Origin: Candidatus Intricatilinea gracilis
Lineage (GTDB): Bacteria; Pseudomonadota; Gammaproteobacteria; Burkholderiales; Burkholderiaceae_C
Length of the DNA: 64,000 nt
NCBI GenBank assembly: GCA_016702605.1
Contig: JADJDQ010000023.1
Coordinates: 248,001-312,000 of the forward strand
Direction of reading: 5' to 3'
This document shows positions 48,393 to 57,418 of this stretch, one piece after another (position 1 is the first letter of the stretch; every line of letters begins with the position of its first letter). The notes beneath the pieces were generated by a model, which saw nothing but the letters and a program-made list of their open reading frames with translations, was not told where the DNA came from and did no database searches. A program made the translations under genes and the position numbers.

Positions 48393-49832
48393 TCACCCAG
48401 GCTGTGCCGCCAGTTGGCGCGCCTGCAGCACCCAGGCTGCGGCACCCCAGCGGCCCATGTGGACCTCGAACGGGGCGGTGTAGGCGGCGGTTGGCCAGCG
48501 CACCTGTGCAATGTCGAAGCCCGAACTGTGCAGGCAGGGCGCCAGTGTGTGGGGACCGACCACGTGGATGCCCCCTTCGCGGAACGAGCGCAGCCGCCGG
48601 TAGCCGCCCCGGTTGGTGAGCCGTTTGGCCCGCACCCGCAAGGAGTGGAAGTTGGGACCACCCAGCACCAGCGAGCCACCCGCCCGGACCAGGCGGGCAC
48701 AGCGCTGCACGACGGGGTAGGGGTCGGGCAGCAGGTGCAGCAGATCGTTCAGCACGACACAGTCGAACTGCCGATCGGCCAGGCGGGCAAGACAGTCGTC
48801 GAAGGTGCCAATCTCGACCTCGACGCCGCGGGCGGCAGCGATCACCCCGAAGACCACATCGATCGGGATGGCCGTGACCCTGGCGCCGCGCGTCTGCAAC
48901 AACTCTTCGGTCGCCCCCCAGCCACATCCGATCGACAACACCGTGCGGGAACCCGATGGCACCAGCGCCAACACATGGGGGTTGGGTTGTTCGTAATAGT
49001 CCTTGGCCCAGGCACTTTGGGGCCACGGTGACTCGGCCTGCAGCAAGGTACAGGCAGGCAGCCGGCCAGCAGCAATATCCAGCATCGCCGCGACCTGCTG
49101 GCGCACGATGGACAAACCCACGCCGACACGCCCGGCATACCGATTCGAGCGGTGATGGATAAGAAAATCATCTAGCGCCGAAATACAGACGACCTTGTGT
49201 TTGCCGTAGTTGGTGTAGATATCGGTGGCGGCACTACACAACATGTCGTAGCGACCCTCATAGGGCGCCCGCAAGAAACCATCGAACGCGATCATGCTTC
49301 GTAACTGGTCTTGCGTCAGCAGATAAAACGCTGCATGGTCGTTGGTGAACTCGGCCACCGTGTGGTCACCGCGTTGTTGCACCGAGTGTGGCTTCCAGCG
49401 ATAACCGCTGTGGATATCGGGCAGTGACACCGCGCCGTGTTTGTCGACCTCGAACCGCAGGAAACCGGCGATCTCGTCAGGCGCCAGCTCGGGTGATATC
49501 CGCACGAAAGCGCGGATGTTGGCCTCGGTCACCGCCATGTCGTCTTCGGAGTAGGCAAACAAGTCGTAGTTGTCGACGTTTCTTGCAAACACCTCGCGGT
49601 GGCCAAAGGGTAAGGACCAGGGATTGTCGGCAGGCAAACCCACGATCACCTCGACATCGGTGCCAAGTGACTTGGGGATGTTCGACAGCACCACCACATC
49701 GACGTCGAACGACATCGACCGGTATTGATCGATGACGAAGCGCAGACACTCGTCGTTGCGGTTGCCGTAACTGGCAATCACGACAAGCAGACGCAAGGTG
49801 TGTTGGCCTGGCCCACGAGGGTTGGTTTGCAT
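48393..49832 (-). CDS. Glycosyltransferase-like/methyltransferase fusion protein
   Basis: A 479-residue protein. The first about 280 residues look like a GT-A-type domain: LRLLVVIASYGNRNDECLRF, VVVLSNIPKSLG, and YDLFAYSEDDMAVTEANIRA (an acidic triad where GT-A enzymes have DxD). The last 180 residues form a class I methyltransferase (VLSIGCGWGATEELLQTRGA, FDCVVLNDLLHLLPDPYPVV, AGGSLVLGGPNFHSLRVRAK). The start at 49832 (MQTNPRG) has GGGGA at good spacing; one two codons earlier is also possible. The fusion suggests coupled addition and methylation of a terminal sugar, which can stop chain growth. Confidence 0.72.
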   Translation of the reverse strand: MQTNPRGPGQHTLRLLVVIASYGNRNDECLRFVIDQYRSMSFDVDVVVLSNIPKSLGTDVEVIVGLPADNPWSLPFGHREVFARNVDNYDLFAYSEDDMAVTEANIRAFVRISPELAPDEIAGFLRFEVDKHGAVSLPDIHSGYRWKPHSVQQRGDHTVAEFTNDHAAFYLLTQDQLRSMIAFDGFLRAPYEGRYDMLCSAATDIYTNYGKHKVVCISALDDFLIHHRSNRYAGRVGVGLSIVRQQVAAMLDIAAGRLPACTLLQAESPWPQSAWAKDYYEQPNPHVLALVPSGSRTVLSIGCGWGATEELLQTRGARVTAIPIDVVFGVIAAARGVEVEIGTFDDCLARLADRQFDCVVLNDLLHLLPDPYPVVQRCARLVRAGGSLVLGGPNFHSLRVRAKRLTNRGGYRRLRSFREGGIHVVGPHTLAPCLHSSGFDIAQVRWPTAAYTAPFEVHMGRWGAAAWVLQARQLAAQPG

Positions 49833-49845
49833 GATCATCCCCAGG

Positions 49846-51204
49846 TTAATGGCGCAACACGGCGCCGGGTATCGACACCCGGCGCAGTGCCAATCTCGTG
49901 TGAGCCGGCACGTCACGGCGCGAGGTGGTCGATGCAATGGCGGCCAGGGTGGCATACAGGAAGATGACCGACTGATCGAAATACGACACCGACAAGAAGG
50001 TCACCACGTGACCGAACAAGGCGGCCCCCAAGGCCCAGATGACCAGGTGGGAGCTGGTGGTGGCGGTATTGGCATTGGTATTGGTATTGGTGTTTGTTGC
50101 GGTAGCGTTGGCGGGTACCTGCCGAACCGCCCGGCCGACGTACGAAAATGCGATCGCCAGCACCACGATAAAAGACAACATCAGCGGCAGGCCCCCATCC
50201 ACACCGAGCCGAAGGTAATGGTTGGTCACGTCGATGTGATTGGGGCTCCATGGCACACCATAAGCAATCCAGTGTCGTGTGTAGTCGGTACCGGCCAGCC
50301 ACCATTGCGGCAGATGGTCGATGGCAGCTTCGATCAGTGCGGCCCGGTGCCAGCTGGTGCTGCTGCCGGTGAGGTCGATACGCGCCATCAGATAATAGGC
50401 GGGAGCCTGCATCACCAGATCCAGGCTGATATAGGCCAACAAGGCGGCCCAACACAGCGTACGTACATGATCACGCACATGCCATAACGCCAAGGCAACG
50501 GCAGCACACAGGGCACTCAGGATGGGGCCGGTCGAACCGGAGGCCAGAATCATGGTGAATGCGGCCATCGTCGCTGCAATGGTCAGATGGCGGTTCGTGC
50601 GCCACAAGACCCAGACCAGCGGCAAACTCATCGCGCCTGCCGAGCCGGCAAGTATCGAATGGGCAAACGGCCCCTGTGCACGCACAGCACCATTGCGAAC
50701 TTCAGGCACATCGTTCAGACCTCCGAGCGCAAGAAACAGGTTGTGGCCACTCAAACGCTCATAACTCATGGCCAATGCCAGCGGCACCATCAACCAGGCC
50801 AGGACTCGGCACAGGTAGAGCCGGTCGTCGTGTGAATGGCAAAACATCCTGAATGCCGCATAACTGCCGGCCGCGGTAAATACCAGACCGAGGCGATTGG
50901 TCAAGGTGTCGGCTATCTCGTCGTAGAACAGGCAACTTGCCAGTGCAAGAAGCACCCAGGCCACCATGGCCCAGTCGAGGCCATTCATCCCACCAGGGGG
51001 TGTGTCGGCCCACAGCATAATTCTCAGCAAGGCGGCTGCCAGCAAGAGCCGCAGGGGATAAAAATTGAATGGGCCAAGCTCGAGGCTCATTGCCACCGGC
51101 AGGCAACAACCACCAACGATCAAGGCGACCATGGCGGCCCGGCGCGGCAGCAGCAAGACCGCCGACACACTTCCGAGCAAGATGGAGGCAACCAGTATGT
51201 TCAT
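49846..51204 (-). CDS. O-antigen ligase/polymerase family protein (Wzy-like) 2
   Basis: A 452-residue membrane protein with about ten or more hydrophobic segments. Features of the family are FGPF-like RAQGPFAHSILAGSAGAMS and the large periplasmic loop with HLPQWWLAGTDYTRHW and DVTNHYLRLGVDGGLPL. A six-base repeat near its 3' end encodes TNTNTNTNANTATT between two membrane helices. As part of the second operon it is the probable polymerase for the second polysaccharide. Confidence 0.8.
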   Translation of the reverse strand: MNILVASILLGSVSAVLLLPRRAAMVALIVGGCCLPVAMSLELGPFNFYPLRLLLAAALLRIMLWADTPPGGMNGLDWAMVAWVLLALASCLFYDEIADTLTNRLGLVFTAAGSYAAFRMFCHSHDDRLYLCRVLAWLMVPLALAMSYERLSGHNLFLALGGLNDVPEVRNGAVRAQGPFAHSILAGSAGAMSLPLVWVLWRTNRHLTIAATMAAFTMILASGSTGPILSALCAAVALALWHVRDHVRTLCWAALLAYISLDLVMQAPAYYLMARIDLTGSSTSWHRAALIEAAIDHLPQWWLAGTDYTRHWIAYGVPWSPNHIDVTNHYLRLGVDGGLPLMLSFIVVLAIAFSYVGRAVRQVPANATATNTNTNTNANTATTSSHLVIWALGAALFGHVVTFLSVSYFDQSVIFLYATLAAIASTTSRRDVPAHTRLALRRVSIPGAVLRH

Positions 51205-51243
51205 GGCAGGTGTTATGAAACGACAGGTTGGGGGGGCGAGGTC

Positions 51244-52380
51244 TCAGTTCACGCCGCTGCCATGACCAGTCGAGTCATACCCGAGCAAGGCGTCGACGAT
51301 ACGTTCGGCGGCGTGGCCGTCCCAATATCTTGGCGTGTGCCCGTGGCAATCGTCTGTGCCCAGCACCTCGTCGATGTCGGCGGTCAGGCGATCGAGATTG
51401 GTCAGGCGATTGCTGCCCTCGCTGATCGTCACCGGGCGTTCGGTGTTGGGCCGCAGCGTCAGGCAGGGCGTGTGCAGATAGGTGGATTCTTCTTGTATGC
51501 CGCCAGAATCGGTCAACACGAATCTGGCGTTGTCGACCAGCCACAACGATTTATGGTAACCGACGGGTTCGATCATCCTGATCCGGCTGCCCGGCCGGTC
51601 GAGGTCGATACCCCCACGTTGCAAGGCGGCGCGTGTGCGTGGATGTACTGCAAATATCACCGGGCAGCGCTGGGCTACCCGTTCGAGTGCGCCCGCAATA
51701 CGCCGCAACTCGTCCGAACCATCGACATTGGCGGGTCGGTGGAGTGTCACATAGGCAAACTCGCGAGCCTGCACACCCAGGCGCGCCGACACACCACAAT
51801 CCCTGGCTTGTGCAAGATTGGCAATCAGGGAATCGATCATGACATTGCCGACCATACGAATACGATGTCTGGCAATACCCTCGTGCAGCAGATTGTCGTC
51901 GGCATCCAGCGATGGTGTGAGCAGCAGATCGGCCAGGGCGTCGGTGACGATACGGTTGACTTCTTCGGGCATGCTGCGATCGAAACTGCGCAAACCGGCT
52001 TCGACATGGGCGACCTTGATGCCGGTCTTTGCACAAACCAGCGTACAGGCCAGCGTCGAGTTGACATCACCCACCACCACCACCCAGTCGGGACGTTCGG
52101 CAACACAAACCGGCTCGAATCGACACATCACGTTGGCCGTCTGCACCGCATGAGTGCCGGAGCCGACGCCCAGATTGATGTCGGGCGGTGACATACCCAG
52201 GTCGGCAAAAAAGACATCCGACATGGCCTGGTCATAATGTTGCCCGGTATGGATCAGACGCAAGTCGATGGCCGCATCACCTGCTTTTACCCTGCGCTTG
52301 ATCTCATGAACGATCGGGGCAACTTTCATGAAGTTGGGCCGGGCACCCGCCACGATGAGAATCTTCCGGGGGGCGGTCAT
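51244..52380 (-). CDS. wecB: UDP-N-acetylglucosamine 2-epimerase
   Basis: A 378-residue non-hydrolysing epimerase that interconverts UDP-GlcNAc and UDP-ManNAc. Family blocks: VAGARPNFMKVAPIV, RLIHTGQHYDQAMSDVFF, VVVGDVNSTLAC, VAHVEAGLRSFDRSMPEE, and DSGGIQEESTYL near the UDP site. It overlaps the upstream FemAB-like gene by ATGA. ManNAc or ManNAcA is therefore a likely component of the product; the WecG-family transferase at 12122 could use it. Confidence 0.95.
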   Translation of the reverse strand: MTAPRKILIVAGARPNFMKVAPIVHEIKRRVKAGDAAIDLRLIHTGQHYDQAMSDVFFADLGMSPPDINLGVGSGTHAVQTANVMCRFEPVCVAERPDWVVVVGDVNSTLACTLVCAKTGIKVAHVEAGLRSFDRSMPEEVNRIVTDALADLLLTPSLDADDNLLHEGIARHRIRMVGNVMIDSLIANLAQARDCGVSARLGVQAREFAYVTLHRPANVDGSDELRRIAGALERVAQRCPVIFAVHPRTRAALQRGGIDLDRPGSRIRMIEPVGYHKSLWLVDNARFVLTDSGGIQEESTYLHTPCLTLRPNTERPVTISEGSNRLTNLDRLTADIDEVLGTDDCHGHTPRYWDGHAAERIVDALLGYDSTGHGSGVN

Positions 52381-53534
52381 GATTCAGTCCTGGCCGACCG
52401 CACCACACGCAGTCGCAGAAATGTCTTGAGGCGTGACGTCTGGCCCGCCCGGTTCAGGATACTGCGCACCGCAGCGTCGATCAGGTCACAACTGCCTTGC
52501 AGCATTTTCATGAGTTGCCCCTTGAGGGTCGGTGCATACATCCAGACCGATGTTTCGCGCCAGCTCTGGTCGGCGAACCGTTGTTTGTAGTGGGCATCAC
52601 CAATGCCGAAGTCAAGCCGTCGTACACCCTCACGGGCCAGTTCATCGACCATCCTGGCAAACAACAACATGCCGATCTGGTAGTCGCGATAAGCCGGGTC
52701 ATACGCGGTTTCGGTGGCATTGAAGACACCGTCGTAGACCGTGCCGAACCAGAACGCCCGTGTTTGCCCGTCGATATCCAGCAGGCAGACCCTGAGTTGC
52801 CCCCGGCTGGCAAACAATTCGAAGCGGCGCCGATACTCCTCGTTGTCGAAGAATCCAACGCCCAGGCCACGTTGATAGGTGGTGGCCGCCACGGCTTCGA
52901 GTTGCCGGCACAACCCGGCCATATCGTCGAAGCTGCTGAGCCAGCGCCAGGTGATACGCCCGCGATATGCAGCATCCAGTTCACGCAGGCGTTTGCGCAT
53001 GGACGACCGGTGCCTGGCGCTCATTGCCTGATCGAGTGTTTTGCCGGCCTTGTCCAGACACATGGCGCGGTGGGTGATCCAGCGCGGTGACACGCTGCAA
53101 AGACTGGTCGAGCGCCGGTGCTGCAAGGCTTTCAGCAAGGGCGACTGTTCACCCAGATGATGAAAGTTCAACGCGTCGGCGACACCGTTGGCGAGCAATG
53201 AGATGAGGTGGTCGATGGTGAGTTCGGCCGTCTGGTCGTCCAGCGGGCCGATGACACCTTCATGGATCACGACCAATACCCGGGCTGGTACGGCCACCGG
53301 TTTGAAATACCCGATGGCCGGCGCCACGGTGGTTTGTTCCAGCCTGCCCGCCAGCAAGACCGCCGGTTGGTGCTCATGGTCGATCACGGTGACAAAGGGT
53401 GATAACACCTCCGGGCGCAAGCGGCATACCAGTTCGAACTGCGCCAGGTCATGATTGGCATGGCACTGCGACGCCTGCCAATAGTCCCGCACCGAGCCAA
53501 GCTCGTCGAGTGTCGTGAGGCTGTGGATGGTCAT
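52377..53534 (-). CDS. FemAB/GNAT-like acyltransferase
   Basis: A 385-residue protein of the BcsL/FemAB-related GNAT class found in exopolysaccharide clusters. Two GNAT-like halves are suggested. The conserved C-terminal one has YQRGLGVGFFDNEEYRRRFE, LLDIDGQTRAFWFGTVYDGV and YQIGMLLFARMVDELAREGV, then LDFGIGDAHYKQRF. It probably adds an acyl or aminoacyl group to a sugar. The ATG at 53534 (MTIHSLTT) is preferred over the longer open frame. It overlaps wecB by four bases. Confidence 0.8.
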   Translation of the reverse strand: MTIHSLTTLDELGSVRDYWQASQCHANHDLAQFELVCRLRPEVLSPFVTVIDHEHQPAVLLAGRLEQTTVAPAIGYFKPVAVPARVLVVIHEGVIGPLDDQTAELTIDHLISLLANGVADALNFHHLGEQSPLLKALQHRRSTSLCSVSPRWITHRAMCLDKAGKTLDQAMSARHRSSMRKRLRELDAAYRGRITWRWLSSFDDMAGLCRQLEAVAATTYQRGLGVGFFDNEEYRRRFELFASRGQLRVCLLDIDGQTRAFWFGTVYDGVFNATETAYDPAYRDYQIGMLLFARMVDELAREGVRRLDFGIGDAHYKQRFADQSWRETSVWMYAPTLKGQLMKMLQGSCDLIDAAVRSILNRAGQTSRLKTFLRLRVVRSARTES

Positions 53535-53595
53535 GGTTGAGTGCCCGATCCCGCTGGTGCGCCCGATGTATGTGGGTTCAGGAACAGCGACAAGC

Positions 53596-54591
53596 TCAGT
53601 AGTTGCGGACCCAGTGCTCCAGGCCGACCGACCAGCGCAGGCGGGCTTGCCACTTGGCCAATGCCGCGCTGCAACTCCAGCCGCTGGCAGATAACTGCCG
53701 AGGCGTTCGACGCCACAACAACGCGCCACCACCGAGCATCAGGTGATATGGCCACAACAGGGTGATGCGCAGCAGGCTCATCACACCCATGCCGGTGCGG
53801 TAGACGGCGGCGTAATATCTCGACTGTGTCTTGCGGAAATATCGCCACTGTGATTCGAGCGCCATGACAGCCGAAAATTTTCCGGCTTCGGAACTGGCGC
53901 TGCTACCGCCGCCATGATGCACCACGACGGCGCTGGGCACGTGGCAGATGTCGAAGCCGGCGCGGGTGGTTTTCAGGCACAGATCCATGTCTTCGGCGTA
54001 CATGAAATAGTCGGTGCTGAAGCCACCCACCTGCCTGAAGACATCTCGCTTCATCATCAGACACGCGCCCGACACGGCAGCGACGGGTTGGATCTTGTCG
54101 TCACCCGCCGACAGGACTTGTTGTCCCCATAACTGGGCGTTGGGTGCCAAGTGATGTAACCAGTCACTGTCGAGCAACTGGTTGGTCAGTGTGGGCAATG
54201 CCCGCACACAGGTTTCCTGCAAGGACCCGTCGCTGTTGAGCAGGCGGGCACCAACAATGGCGGTTTCACTTCGGCTTGTCAGCGCCCGATACAGACGATC
54301 GATGGCGCCTTGCGCCACCTGGGTATCGGGATTCAAGAACAGCAGCACAGGTGCACAGCTGTGTTCGACGCCGGCGTTGTTCGCCCTGGCAAACCCGATA
54401 TTGGCCCTGCTCTGCACAAAGCGCACGTTGGGATAATGCTGCGACAACATCTCGGCACTGCCGTCGAACGAACCGGAGTCGATGACGACAATCTCGTGAC
54501 TCAGGTCCGGCGGTTGGTCGACGATGGCATCCAGTGCCTTGGCCAGCAGGTCCTTGGAGTTCCAGTTGACGATGATGATCGACAGGTCCAT
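53596..54591 (-). CDS. Family 2 glycosyltransferase (rhamnosyltransferase-like)
   Basis: A 331-residue GT-A enzyme of the WbbL type: MDLSIIIVNWNSKDLLAKAL, VVIDSGSFDGSAEML, SRANIGFARANNAGVEHS, and the metal-binding LLFLNPDTQVAQGAIDRL. VSGACLMMKRDVFRQVGGF and YAEDMDLCLKTTRAGFD are the acceptor-binding ED block. A membrane-associated tail follows (RTGMGVMSLLRITLLWPYHL). Specificity is unknown, but rhamnosyl transfer is common in this group. Confidence 0.9.
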   Translation of the reverse strand: MDLSIIIVNWNSKDLLAKALDAIVDQPPDLSHEIVVIDSGSFDGSAEMLSQHYPNVRFVQSRANIGFARANNAGVEHSCAPVLLFLNPDTQVAQGAIDRLYRALTSRSETAIVGARLLNSDGSLQETCVRALPTLTNQLLDSDWLHHLAPNAQLWGQQVLSAGDDKIQPVAAVSGACLMMKRDVFRQVGGFSTDYFMYAEDMDLCLKTTRAGFDICHVPSAVVVHHGGGSSASSEAGKFSAVMALESQWRYFRKTQSRYYAAVYRTGMGVMSLLRITLLWPYHLMLGGGALLWRRTPRQLSASGWSCSAALAKWQARLRWSVGLEHWVRNY

Positions 54592-54657
54592 CTCTCAGTC
54601 CTCGATAATGGGTCACGGATCGGCACTGGTCAGTTGGTATCGAATTACCGCAAACAA

Positions 54658-56535
54658 CTAGCGCGTCAGAAAGGTGCGGTGCCAGAGTTCCAGTGACAAC
54701 AGCAGATAGATCTGCCGCATCAACTGCTCGCGGCCCTGCCGGTGCCAGGCCACCAGTTGGCGCAGATAACCGGGCTCGAAATAACGCGACATGTGTGAGT
54801 TGCTGCTGAGCAGGCAATCATCGATGACGTCGTGCAAGGGGCCTTTCAGCCAGTTGGCCACAGGATGGGCAAACCCCTTCTTGCGGCGATACACCGTGCT
54901 TGGTGGCAACCATTTGGTCATGGCTTTCTTGTGCAGGTATTTGCCGGTCAGATGATGCAACTTGAGTTGTGGCGGCATACTTTCGATGAACTCGACCAGA
55001 CGATGGTCGAGAAACGGCACCCGCACTTCGAGTGAGTTGGCCATCGAGGTCTTGTCGGCCACCATCAGCAGATCGTCTGGCAGATTGGCACGGGTATCGA
55101 TGTACAACATCTGCGAGAGTGGGTCGAGGTGCGCCACGTCGGCCTGCAGTTGTTGCAGGGCCGCTTTGGTGCCGTAGTGGGCCTTGTCGAAACCTGCCTT
55201 GAGGGCACCCGTGTAGAGTTGCGCCTTCATGTCGGCGCTGAAGAATGAATACACCTTGATGAAACGGGTCAGGATGTCGCGTTCACCCAGCGAGACGACA
55301 CCTCGTTTGAGCCGTTCCATCGGAAATGGCAATAGCCCTACCAGGCTGGCCACGGTGTTGGTAAGCGCGTGCGGCAAACGGCTGTAGGCCCCCGACATCT
55401 TGACGCCGAGGTAACGGTCGTAACCTGCCCAGGGTTCGTCGGCGCCTTGCCCGGTCAAGGCCACCTTGACTTTCGAACTGGTGAGTTGGGCGAGAAAGTA
55501 GAATGCCGGCGCGGGTTCGTGGGCCACCGGTTCTTCGAGGTCGCCCATATAACGACGAAAATGGTCGAGGTAGTCCTGCGGGCCCAGCATCATCGCGTGA
55601 TGATCGGCGCCAAACAGTCTTGCGGTGGCCCGGGCATCGTCGACCTCGTTGCTTCGATCGGCACCTTCGAAACCGATGGTGAAGGTTTGCACCGGGGCGC
55701 TTGTGTATTGACTCATGATCGCCAGCAAGGCACCTGAATCGACCCCGGAACTCAGGAACAGGCCAACTGGCACGTCGCTGCGCATCTGAAGTCGCACGGC
55801 ATCTTCGAGCAAGACCTGATATTCCTCGACGAGATCGGCTTCGCGCCAGTGTCGGCGTTGTTGTGGCACCTTGTTCCAGAATCGGCGAATCTCGATACCT
55901 TTGGCCGTGGCATGCAGGAAATGCCCCGGCTGAAGTTTGAAGATACCCTTGAACAAGGTCTTCGGTGACGGCACGAACCGGAACGTGAACAGTTCTGCCA
56001 GTGCATCGATATCGATGGCTCGGTCGAGGCCGCTGTCCTGCAGAAGCGGGCCGATCTCGGACGCAAACAAGAGGCGATCGCCACTCGAGGCGACATACAG
56101 CGGCTTGATGCCCAGATGGTCCCGCGCCAGAAACAACGATCGGTCGGACGCATCGAAGATCGCAAAGGCGAACATGCCGTTGAAGTGATTGACACAGTCC
56201 TCGCCCCATTGCTCCCAGGCGTGAACGATGACCTCGGTATCTGAGCGTGTCTTGAAGTGGTGACCATGTCCTTGTAGTTCGGTGCGCAACTCGACGAAGT
56301 TGTAGATCTCGCCGTTGAAGACGACGTTGATCGTGTTGTCCTCGTTGCTGATGGGTTGTTGACCGCCAGTCACGTCGATGATGCTGAGGCGCCGGTGCCC
56401 GAGGCCGATTTTGCGGTCCAGCAGATAACCTTCACCGTCCGGCCCGCGGTGTTTCAGGGCGCCGGACATACGTTCGAGCAAGCCTTGATCGACCTGGCGG
56501 CCTGATCGATCAAATATTCCGCAGATGCCGCACAT
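54658..56535 (-). CDS. asnB: AsnB-like glutamine amidotransferase
   Basis: A 625-residue glutamine-hydrolysing asparagine-synthase family enzyme. The N-terminal amidotransferase has the nucleophile Cys2 (MCGICGIFDR), RLSIIDVTGGQQP and NGEIYNFVELR. The synthetase domain has the ATP pyrophosphatase loop LSSGVDSGALLAIM and later DDLLMVADKTSMANSLEVRV. Within polysaccharide clusters such enzymes are thought to amidate a uronic acid carboxylate rather than make asparagine, which fits the TviB-type dehydrogenase at 36299. It overlaps the next gene upstream by 26 bases. Confidence 0.9.
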   Translation of the reverse strand: MCGICGIFDRSGRQVDQGLLERMSGALKHRGPDGEGYLLDRKIGLGHRRLSIIDVTGGQQPISNEDNTINVVFNGEIYNFVELRTELQGHGHHFKTRSDTEVIVHAWEQWGEDCVNHFNGMFAFAIFDASDRSLFLARDHLGIKPLYVASSGDRLLFASEIGPLLQDSGLDRAIDIDALAELFTFRFVPSPKTLFKGIFKLQPGHFLHATAKGIEIRRFWNKVPQQRRHWREADLVEEYQVLLEDAVRLQMRSDVPVGLFLSSGVDSGALLAIMSQYTSAPVQTFTIGFEGADRSNEVDDARATARLFGADHHAMMLGPQDYLDHFRRYMGDLEEPVAHEPAPAFYFLAQLTSSKVKVALTGQGADEPWAGYDRYLGVKMSGAYSRLPHALTNTVASLVGLLPFPMERLKRGVVSLGERDILTRFIKVYSFFSADMKAQLYTGALKAGFDKAHYGTKAALQQLQADVAHLDPLSQMLYIDTRANLPDDLLMVADKTSMANSLEVRVPFLDHRLVEFIESMPPQLKLHHLTGKYLHKKAMTKWLPPSTVYRRKKGFAHPVANWLKGPLHDVIDDCLLSSNSHMSRYFEPGYLRQLVAWHRQGREQLMRQIYLLLSLELWHRTFLTR

Positions 56536-57418
56536 ACAGGCCTTTCAGGGCACCGACGAGTTTTTGCTGTTGCTCGTGGCGCAGAAAGTCGACAACGTCG
56601 GCCGGGATGGCTGGGGGTGATCCGCTGAGTTGGCGGCGCAGATACCCGGCCAGGCTTGCACCGCTGCCGATGAGCCGGGGTGGGTCTGGCAGGTGGTGCA
56701 GGGAGCGCAAGCACATGAAGATCAACCCATAACCCAGCGAGTGCAGGCGCGCACCCTCCTTGAAACGTGCGGCCACGGGGGCGGCGCTGGCTGATCCGGT
56801 TCGGCGGTGTTCATGCACCCGCAGGCTGGGCAGGGTACGCACCTGCCAGCCATACATACGCGCCATGACCTCGGCCGCGGTGTCGATGCCACCTTCGGGC
56901 AAGGCGCGGTAACCACCAATCTCCTCGAAACAGGCTCGCCTGAACAGTTGCACGGCGCCGGCCACACTGTCGGGTGCGATGTTTTGTTCGACGAACTCAC
57001 CGTCGATCAAACTGGCCACACGGCCACCAGCAAGACCCAGGTCGGGGGCGTGGTCGAATTCGAGCAACAGGCGCAGGAAATAGTCCGGGTCGAGGGTGAT
57101 ATCGGCGTCCAGATTGCCGATGTAGGCATAGTCCACGGGTGACGCAGCTGCCACACCGGCTGCAAATGCCCGCGCCTTCTGGCCAAAACTGCGTGCGCCA
57201 GTTCGCCGGTACTCGACGAGTTTGATGAAGTCGTGGCGTGCGGCGTGTTCACGCACGATCTGGGCGGTCCGGTCGCTCGAATTGTCGGCGACGATGATCC
57301 ATCTGATCGGCCGGACCAGCTGAGCAATCATCGAGGTGATGGTTTTGCCGATGAGGGCTTCTTCGTTATGCGCCGGTGTGATGATCACGAACGGCGCAAA
57401 TGGCTGATGTGACGTCAT
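56510..57418 (-). CDS. Family 2 glycosyltransferase
   Basis: A 302-residue GT-A enzyme starting PFVIITPAHNEEALIGKTI, then WIIVADNSSDRTAQIVREHA, YAYIGNLDADITLDPDYFLR (DxD metal site), and FRRACFEEIGGYRALPEGGI. The C-terminal part resembles transferases adding the first sugars. It overlaps asnB by 26 bases and its ATG overlaps the deacetylase stop. Donor unknown. Confidence 0.88.
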   Translation of the reverse strand: MTSHQPFAPFVIITPAHNEEALIGKTITSMIAQLVRPIRWIIVADNSSDRTAQIVREHAARHDFIKLVEYRRTGARSFGQKARAFAAGVAAASPVDYAYIGNLDADITLDPDYFLRLLLEFDHAPDLGLAGGRVASLIDGEFVEQNIAPDSVAGAVQLFRRACFEEIGGYRALPEGGIDTAAEVMARMYGWQVRTLPSLRVHEHRRTGSASAAPVAARFKEGARLHSLGYGLIFMCLRSLHHLPDPPRLIGSGASLAGYLRRQLSGSPPAIPADVVDFLRHEQQQKLVGALKGLYVRHLRNI

